Shown here in pieces: positions 1 to 5,164 of a DNA stretch of 7,955 nucleotides; position 1 is the first letter of the stretch; every line of letters starts with the position of its first letter. The stretch comes from CAZIVO01 sp964542765 (GTDB taxonomy: Bacteria > Planctomycetota > UBA1135 > UBA2386), in NCBI GenBank assembly GCA_964542765.1, contig CAZIVO010000136.1, positions 1-7,955 on the forward strand. Reading direction: 5' to 3'. A program made the translations under genes and the position numbers. The notes beneath the pieces were generated by a model. It saw nothing but the letters and a program-made list of their open reading frames with translations, did no database searches and was not told the DNA's origin.

Positions 1-1
1 A

Positions 2-274
2 CTGAGTGCATCCGGCGTGGCCTTCGATGCCGTTTCCGATCTCTGCGAGATGTCGGCGCGGCGCGATCCTGCCATGTCGCGATTGGCGGGCCCCGGTCCC
101 TTGAAGATTGCCGCGTGTTTTCCGCGGGCGGTCAAGTGGCTGTTCCACGCTTGCGCGACGCCCTTGCCGGCTGATGGTGTGGAGATTCTCAATATGCGTG
201 AGCAGAGCGCCGAGGAGGTTGTTTCCAGGTTGCTGACGACGGCCGATGATCGAGCCAGCGAGGCGAGCCCATGA
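2..274 (+). CDS. C-terminal part of an unrecognised protein, first visible gene of the Fe-S/terpenoid operon
   Basis: The frame is open from the left edge, giving 90 visible residues before the TGA stop. A GTG at position 17 could be read as a start, but it has no ribosome binding site and the frame continues upstream of it, so I treat this as a partial gene whose start lies outside the window. The visible part has a DLCEMSARRDP stretch, then an alternating beta/alpha segment (KIAACFPRAVKWLFHAC) and a LNMREQSAEEV helix before a short polar tail. Three cysteines are visible but no ferredoxin-type cysteine spacing. The stop overlaps the next start as ATGA (271-274), so it is translationally coupled to the 4Fe-4S protein. 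It may be a redox partner or subunit of that protein, perhaps the end of a heterodisulfide-reductase-like or Fe-S oxidoreductase subunit, but this rests on context only. I do not recognise the family with confidence. Confidence 0.7.
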   Translation: MSASGVAFDAVSDLCEMSARRDPAMSRLAGPGPLKIAACFPRAVKWLFHACATPLPADGVEILNMREQSAEEVVSRLLTTADDRASEASP

Positions 275-1167
275 GCGGCAAGCTCGACGGTAAGCGGTTG
301 CGGATCGTCTTGTATGAGGGCGAGGGCAGCAAGCCGCTCGATGCCGATCAGCGTTTGGATACGCTGACGGCCTTGCTCGACGCGGGCCATCACGTCACCC
401 GCTCCGTGGCGGGAGCGGGTTCGGTGGCGTCAGCTGATGTTTCCGATCATCTTGTTCTCGGGGAGTTCGAGAGCTTGCCCGAGTATGCGAGTGCCAGTGG
501 GAATGGCGAGCTGGCCTTCGTCGACATTTCGGGGATGGCGACCAATGATGTGTGCGATGCGGTGAAGGACCGCCTGGTTGGCGCGCAGGCCGAGATGCCC
601 GGAGGCTGGAAGCCGTGGTTTCCGGTCATCGATTACGACCGCTGCACCAACTGCATGCAGTGCCTGACCTTTTGCTTGTTCGATGTGTATGGAGTCGATG
701 GCGAGAAAAAGATTCAGGTTCAAAAGCAGGACAACTGCAAGACCGACTGCCCGGCTTGTTCGCGGGTATGTCCCGAGGCGGCAATTCTCTTTCCGAAATA
801 CAAGAGTGGGCCGATCAATGGCGATGTGGTCCGAGAAGAAGATCTGAAGAGCGAGGCGATGAAGGTCGACATCTCCGCCTTGCTCGGGGGAGATGTCTAT
901 GCATCCTTGCGCAAGCGAAGTTCGCAGGCTCGCGAGCGTTTTTCTACCGAGCGTGATGAGTCCAAGGCTTTGCTCGAACGGAAGCGCTGCCTGAAGAAGC
1001 TGCAAAAGACCCTGGATATTCCCAACGAGGTTCTGATGACCTTGCCTTCGGCAGGGGACATAGAGGAACGCAAGCGACGCGCGGAGGCGAAGGCGGAGCG
1101 TCGCAAGCAGCGTTCGCAGACCATGAAGGATCAGCGTCCGGCAACGTCCGAGGATTGGGGTATCTGA
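271..1167 (+). CDS. 4Fe-4S dicluster ferredoxin-domain protein
   Basis: A 298-residue probable electron-transfer protein. Residues 1-110 form an alpha/beta domain I do not recognise (begins RLRIVLYEGEG). Residues 118-170 hold two iron-sulfur motifs: CTNCMQCLTFC at 125-135 (C-x2-C-x2-C-x3-C) and C156-x3-C160-x2-C163-x3-C167-P. The second has three rather than two residues between its first cysteines. Residues 205-298 are a charged, Lys/Arg/Glu-rich, probably helical tail (EERKRRAEAKAERRKQR), which could contact a partner protein or nucleic acid. There is no signal peptide or membrane segment, so it should be cytoplasmic. The ATG at 271 has GAGG seven bases upstream and overlaps the previous stop by four bases. 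It sits directly before a radical SAM gene, so it may supply electrons for reductive cleavage of S-adenosylmethionine or for a later reduction. The Fe-S clusters are certain at motif level; the specific role is inference. Confidence 0.88.
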   Translation: MSGKLDGKRLRIVLYEGEGSKPLDADQRLDTLTALLDAGHHVTRSVAGAGSVASADVSDHLVLGEFESLPEYASASGNGELAFVDISGMATNDVCDAVKDRLVGAQAEMPGGWKPWFPVIDYDRCTNCMQCLTFCLFDVYGVDGEKKIQVQKQDNCKTDCPACSRVCPEAAILFPKYKSGPINGDVVREEDLKSEAMKVDISALLGGDVYASLRKRSSQARERFSTERDESKALLERKRCLKKLQKTLDIPNEVLMTLPSAGDIEERKRRAEAKAERRKQRSQTMKDQRPATSEDWGI

Positions 1168-2411
1168 TGACAGCCTTCACCGCAAACAAGGGCTCTTCTT
1201 CCGTCAGGGGATCTGTGACTCTTGCCTTGGCATGGAGGATGTGGCGTGGCACGGACGCACGATTGTTGTGGAAGTTCGCATGGAATTTCGGCTGGAAGGG
1301 CATGCGTTCGGTGCAGCGCTTCAAGAAGCGCCTCAAGAAGGGGAAGGTGTTCCCGCCCTTTCTCTACATCTCGATCACCAACACCTGCAATCTGCGGTGT
1401 CAGGGCTGCTGGGTTGATGTGACGGCCAAGCGCAACATCATCAGCTTCGAAGATCTTGATCGCTTGATTACCAATGCCAAGCGGCACGGCAACCGTTTCT
1501 TCGGCCTCCTGGGCGGCGAACCCTTTCTCCACCCTGATCTCATGCGAGTGCTCGAAGCGCATCGCGATTGCTACTTCCAGATTTTTACCAACGGTCACTT
1601 CATCACCGATGAAGTCGCTGCAGATTTGCGGCGCGTGGGCAATGCGACGCCTCTGATCAGTGTTGAAGGGACCGAGGCGATCAGCGATGAGCGGCGCGGC
1701 GGCGATGGCGTGCTCAAGAAGACGCTTGCCGGGATCGAGGCTTGTATTCGAAACCGTTTGATCACTGGTGTGGCCAGCAGCATTTGCCGCAGCAACTTCG
1801 ATGATCTGGTGCAGGAAAAATGGGTGGACCGTTTGATTGAGCTCGGCGTCCATTATGCATGGTTCCATACGTATCGTCCGGTGGGGCCGGATGCGAATCC
1901 GGATCTGGCCCTGACTCCTGAGCAGGCAGTGAAGGTGCGGCGGTTCGTGGTGGAGACTCGCAACCAGAAGCCGATCGCCTTCGTGGATGCTTACTGGGAC
2001 GACAAGGGGCAGGCATTGTGCCCGGCCGCGATCGGCATCAGTCATCACATCAGCCCGTTTGGTGATGTCGAGCCCTGCCCTGTCATCCAGTTCGCGAATG
2101 AGTCCATCAGTGATCACGATGGGGACATCTTCAAGACCATGACCGAGTCACCCTTGCTTGCTGATTTTCGCAAGACCGCTGCCAGTGCGACTCGTGGTTG
2201 TGTGGTTCTGGAGCGACCGGATTTGCTCGAAGATCTGATGGAGCGGCACGGTGCTCGTGACACCACGCTGCGCGGTGCTACTCGCAGCGAACTCAAGGCC
2301 ATGGAGCCCAGAAGCAGTCAGCATCAGCCCGGAGAAGAGGTGCCCGAGAAGCACTGGATGTACCGTTTTGCCAAGAAACACTGGTTCTTCGGTTTTGGGG
2401 CATACACCTGA
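1167..2411 (+). CDS. Radical SAM enzyme with SPASM-like C-terminal cysteines
   Basis: A 414-residue protein. The start chosen is the ATG at 1167, which shares one base with the preceding TGA (TGATG); an in-frame TTG at 1155 would add four residues but is less likely. GGGG at 1157-1160 can serve as ribosome binding site. The radical SAM cysteine motif is C74-NLR-C78-QG-C81, within SITNTCNLRCQGCW, and binds the 4Fe-4S cluster that cleaves S-adenosylmethionine. GGEP at 116-119 is the usual SAM-contacting motif after strand 2. Further cysteines at about 285 (LCPAA), 304 (EPCP) and 345 (RGC) resemble a reduced SPASM/twitch-type auxiliary cluster region. Residues 20-60 are basic and aromatic and could bind a membrane surface. 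The family includes peptide, sugar and lipid modifiers, and hopanoid HpnH is also a radical SAM enzyme, but the motif context here is not clearly HpnH. Position between a ferredoxin gene and isoprenoid genes suggests it modifies an isoprenoid-derived product. That substrate is inferred. Confidence 0.9.
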   Translation: MTAFTANKGSSSVRGSVTLALAWRMWRGTDARLLWKFAWNFGWKGMRSVQRFKKRLKKGKVFPPFLYISITNTCNLRCQGCWVDVTAKRNIISFEDLDRLITNAKRHGNRFFGLLGGEPFLHPDLMRVLEAHRDCYFQIFTNGHFITDEVAADLRRVGNATPLISVEGTEAISDERRGGDGVLKKTLAGIEACIRNRLITGVASSICRSNFDDLVQEKWVDRLIELGVHYAWFHTYRPVGPDANPDLALTPEQAVKVRRFVVETRNQKPIAFVDAYWDDKGQALCPAAIGISHHISPFGDVEPCPVIQFANESISDHDGDIFKTMTESPLLADFRKTAASATRGCVVLERPDLLEDLMERHGARDTTLRGATRSELKAMEPRSSQHQPGEEVPEKHWMYRFAKKHWFFGFGAYT

Positions 2412-2415
2412 CTGT

Positions 2416-2420
2416 CGGAG
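2416..2420 (+). promoter_or_regulatory. Ribosome binding site that decides the GTG start of the DUF116-synthase fusion
   Basis: GGAG lies eight bases before the GTG at 2429. The nearby ATGs at 2421 and 2424 and the TTG at 2427 are in another frame and cannot start this gene, so GTG is the supported start. The 17-bp gap after the radical SAM gene is too short for a separate promoter to be likely. Confidence 0.55.
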
Positions 2421-2428
2421 ATGATGTT

Positions 2429-4342
2429 GTGGACGAGAGCGTGACCAGCAAATCTATACATGACCGGGAGCATCCAGCTTCCAGCGAGAGTTCCCCCGAC
2501 AGCCACAATGGTGCTTCGCAGGACCGTGCCGAGGCGAATGGTGTGGATGTCGAGAGTGCGGCATCCAACCACGCGGATGCGAAGTCGCGAAAGTCGAATT
2601 CTGCGAAGCTGGCGATCCAGTTGCCCGACCGGGTAGCCAAGCAGAGATACCGGCCGGCGCAGTCCAATGTTCCCGATGACCGGGCGACTCGCGTTCGGAT
2701 CAATCAACTCGCTACCGAGTTCGTTGATGCGCAGGACCTGGTGCCGCCAATGCCGATGGAGGATCTGAAGGTCCACGCTGCCCGGTTGCGGCAGGACGCA
2801 GGTCTCGATGCTGTCCACGACGACTACATCGCGGTGATTTTGAACAACGCGGCATGGCGGGACACGCTGGCGGCAATTCCTTATGAGCGCCGCCTTCTTC
2901 TGCTGCCCAAGTGCTTGCGTGTAGAAGAGCATTGCCCTGCTCCCTTCGATGAGTTCGGCCTGCTCTGCAAGGAGTGTGGTCTGTGTTCCATCGAGGACCT
3001 TACGGTCGAAGCCGATCGCCTTGGATATGCCGTGCTGGTAGCGGAGGGATCGGCCATCGTGCGTCAGATGATTGAGACAGGACGTATCGAGGCGGTGGTC
3101 GGCGTGAGTTGCCTCAATGTTTTGGAGCGCAGTTTTCCGCACATGGAGGCGGCGGCTGTGCCTGGTGTTGCGATCCCGCTCTTGCAGGACGATTGCATCA
3201 ACTGCACCGTTGATCTGGATTGGGTATGGGATGTGATTCATCTCACCGCCGAGGATCAGACCTATCGTCTTGATCTCGATGCCCTCAAGGAGTCGGTGCA
3301 AAGCTGGTTCGAACCAGCAGCTCTCGATGGCCTGCTCGGGCAGGCGGAAGGTGTTACCGAGACGATTGCTCGGGAATGGTTGGCTCGGTCGGGCAAGCGC
3401 TGGCGGCCCTACCTGGGCACCTGTGTGCATCTGGCCCTGGATTGTGAAAATCGCTCGCCGAGCGAGGAGCCACGACTTGACGACAGCGCCAAGAAACTGG
3501 CGATTGCCATCGAGTGCTTCCACAAGGCCTCACTCATTCACGACGACATCGAAGATGGCGACCTTGAGCGCTATGGCCGACCGACCCTGCATGCCGAGCA
3601 TGGTGAGGCGGTGGCGATCAATGTAGGCGACTTCCTGCTTGGTGAGGGCTATCGGTTGATAGCGGAGATCGAAGTGCCGGCCGAGACCAAGGTGGCGATG
3701 TTCGAGGTCGCTGCTGAGGGTCATGTCACGCTCTGCCGTGGTCAGGGCGCCGAGCTTTCCTGGGCACGGAGCCCCCAGCCTTTGGATTCGCTCGAGGTGC
3801 TGAAGATTTTTCAGCAGAAGACAGCGCCCGCTTTCGATGTAGCCTTGCGTTTGGGTGCGCTGTACAGCGGTGCTGACGATGAGGTACATGAGGTTCTCGG
3901 CAAGTACAGTGAATCTTTGGGCATCGCCTACCAGGTGCGTGATGACATCGAGGATTTCAGCGGCGAGAGTGACTCGCATGACCTCCGTGATTTGCGACCA
4001 TCCTTACTGTTGGCCATCGCCAGAAAGCGTGCGCGTACCGAAGTCGATCGCGAACTCATGGATTCTCTGTGGCGTCGCGAGATCGCGTATGACGATGTCG
4101 CCGATGAGGTTCAGCGTATCTTGCTGGAGTGTGATGTTGTCGGTAAGGCGACCGAGCTTCTCAACGCCTACGAGGAGCAGGCAATTCGATCGCTCCGTTT
4201 TCTTGGTAATGCGACGCTCAAAGGGCTATTGAGACGGGTCGTCGGGAAGATTTTCCCGCGAACGCTGATCGAGGGCTACTGCCATGAGTTTGAGGCTCGA
4301 AATGCTGCAGGTCGCCAGGCTGGCACCCAAGCAACTGGGTGA
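2429..4342 (+). CDS. Fusion protein: DUF116-like Cys-rich domain plus trans-polyprenyl diphosphate synthase
   Basis: A 637-residue, two-domain protein. Residues 1-60 are a Ser/Asp/Glu/Asn-rich, probably disordered leader. Residues 85-270 match the DUF116 pattern: LLLLPKCLR (C162), C169, then C180-x2-C183-x2-C186 in LLCKECGLC, an EADRLGYAVLVAEG segment, GVSC (C228) and DDCINC (C256, C259). These probably bind one or more metal or Fe-S centres. Residues 290-600 are an isoprenyl diphosphate synthase: GKRWRP (322-327) for pyrophosphate binding, first Asp-rich motif DDIED (372-376), GRPTLHAEHG, INVGD and second Asp-rich motif DDIED (505-509). It should condense isopentenyl diphosphate with an allylic diphosphate using magnesium. 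The residue five before the first motif is Ala, a position where aromatic residues often limit chain length, so a product longer than C15-C20 is possible. Typical synthases are about 300-350 residues, so the N-terminal half is a true addition. Domain calls are strong; the functional link between them is inference. Confidence 0.92.
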   Translation: MDESVTSKSIHDREHPASSESSPDSHNGASQDRAEANGVDVESAASNHADAKSRKSNSAKLAIQLPDRVAKQRYRPAQSNVPDDRATRVRINQLATEFVDAQDLVPPMPMEDLKVHAARLRQDAGLDAVHDDYIAVILNNAAWRDTLAAIPYERRLLLLPKCLRVEEHCPAPFDEFGLLCKECGLCSIEDLTVEADRLGYAVLVAEGSAIVRQMIETGRIEAVVGVSCLNVLERSFPHMEAAAVPGVAIPLLQDDCINCTVDLDWVWDVIHLTAEDQTYRLDLDALKESVQSWFEPAALDGLLGQAEGVTETIAREWLARSGKRWRPYLGTCVHLALDCENRSPSEEPRLDDSAKKLAIAIECFHKASLIHDDIEDGDLERYGRPTLHAEHGEAVAINVGDFLLGEGYRLIAEIEVPAETKVAMFEVAAEGHVTLCRGQGAELSWARSPQPLDSLEVLKIFQQKTAPAFDVALRLGALYSGADDEVHEVLGKYSESLGIAYQVRDDIEDFSGESDSHDLRDLRPSLLLAIARKRARTEVDRELMDSLWRREIAYDDVADEVQRILLECDVVGKATELLNAYEEQAIRSLRFLGNATLKGLLRRVVGKIFPRTLIEGYCHEFEARNAAGRQAGTQATG

Positions 4343-5162
4343 TGCAGCCGAGCGGGTCGAGAACTTTTTCCGCGGACAGTTTCTGAGCGATGGAGGTGCT
4401 CGGGACCGTGACGGTGAGAGTGACCTCTACTACACGGTCTTTGCGGCTGAGGGCTTGATCGCTCTCCAAGCTGATTTGCCGGCTGGTGAATTGACTCGCT
4501 ACCTGACGGCTTTCGGTGATGGCGATGATCTCGATCTTGTCCACCTGACCTGCCTGGCTCGTTGCTGGGCGGCGATGCCCGGGGCGCTGCCGGTGGCCAC
4601 AGCTGCCGGAATTGCGCAAAACCTCGCCTGTTTTCGGAGTGCGGACGGTGGCTATGCGAACGAGCGTGACAGGTCTCAGGGAACGGTTTATCACGCATTC
4701 TTGGCGCTTGGAGCCCACCAGGATATCGGCGTGGACTGTCCTGCTTCGGAGTCGTTGCCGTCGGTGATCCGGGCACGCAGTACCGGCGATCATGGCTATG
4801 CCAATGATCCTGATCTGCCTTCGGGAAGCACGACGGTCACGGCTGCAGCGGTCACCATGCTGCGTCAACTGGAGCAGCCGGTGCCTTCGGCGGTTGGCGA
4901 TTGGCTTTTGGCATGTGCGCATCCCGAAGGGGGTTTTCTTGCCGCTCCCCGGGCACCGTTGCCGGATCTGCTTTCGACGGCAGCGGCCCTGCATGCTCTG
5001 GCGGGAATGAAAAAGGACTTTTCCATGGTGCGGGAGCCTTGTCTGGACTTCATCGACTCCCTGTGGACCGGGCAAGCTTTTTGTGGGCACTGGTCTGACG
5101 ATGTGCAGGACAGTGAATACACCTACTATGCCCTGCTGGCGCTGGGTCACCTGAGCCTGTAG
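4284..5162 (+). CDS. Prenyltransferase/terpene-cyclase repeat protein, single alpha/alpha barrel, non-zinc type
   Basis: A 292-residue protein of the fold shared by protein prenyltransferase beta subunits and squalene-hopene cyclases. Five repeat motifs can be read: FLSDGGARDRDGESDLYYTV (34-52), SADGGYANERDRSQGTVYHA (119-138), TGDHGYANDPDLPSGSTTVT (167-186), HPEGGFLAAPRAPLPDLLST (213-232) and GHWSDDVQDSEYTYYALLAL (268-287). The zinc ligands of true protein prenyltransferases appear lost: the Asp-x-Cys position reads D-L-L (228-230), and the His of the usual D-x-Y-H-T motif is Tyr in DSEYTYYAL. It is therefore unlikely to prenylate proteins. It may bind a polyprenyl chain or act as a partner to the following cyclase. 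The start at 4284 has GAGGG eight bases upstream and overlaps the synthase gene by 59 bp; no ATG in this frame just after that stop offers a better start. Role unknown. Confidence 0.85.
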   Translation: MSLRLEMLQVARLAPKQLGDAAERVENFFRGQFLSDGGARDRDGESDLYYTVFAAEGLIALQADLPAGELTRYLTAFGDGDDLDLVHLTCLARCWAAMPGALPVATAAGIAQNLACFRSADGGYANERDRSQGTVYHAFLALGAHQDIGVDCPASESLPSVIRARSTGDHGYANDPDLPSGSTTVTAAAVTMLRQLEQPVPSAVGDWLLACAHPEGGFLAAPRAPLPDLLSTAAALHALAGMKKDFSMVREPCLDFIDSLWTGQAFCGHWSDDVQDSEYTYYALLALGHLSL

Positions 5163-5164
5163 CG

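Noticed and set aside
1131..2117. Minus-strand open frame of 328 codons opposite the radical SAM gene.
   Set aside because: Antisense shadow; the plus strand carries the CxxxCxxC and GGEP motifs.
1167..2411. Assignment as HpnH (adenosylhopane synthase).
   Set aside because: The gene shares the radical SAM core and has cyclase neighbours, but the residues around the cysteine motif and the later cysteines do not clearly match HpnH as I recall it.
2324..3523. Minus-strand open frame of 399 codons opposite the DUF116-synthase gene.
   Set aside because: Shadow of a gene with clear DUF116 and synthase motifs; no motif of its own and it crosses two real genes.
4284..5162. Protein farnesyl- or geranylgeranyltransferase beta subunit.
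   Set aside because: The repeat fold fits, but the conserved zinc-binding Cys and His positions are Leu and Tyr, and no alpha subunit gene is nearby.
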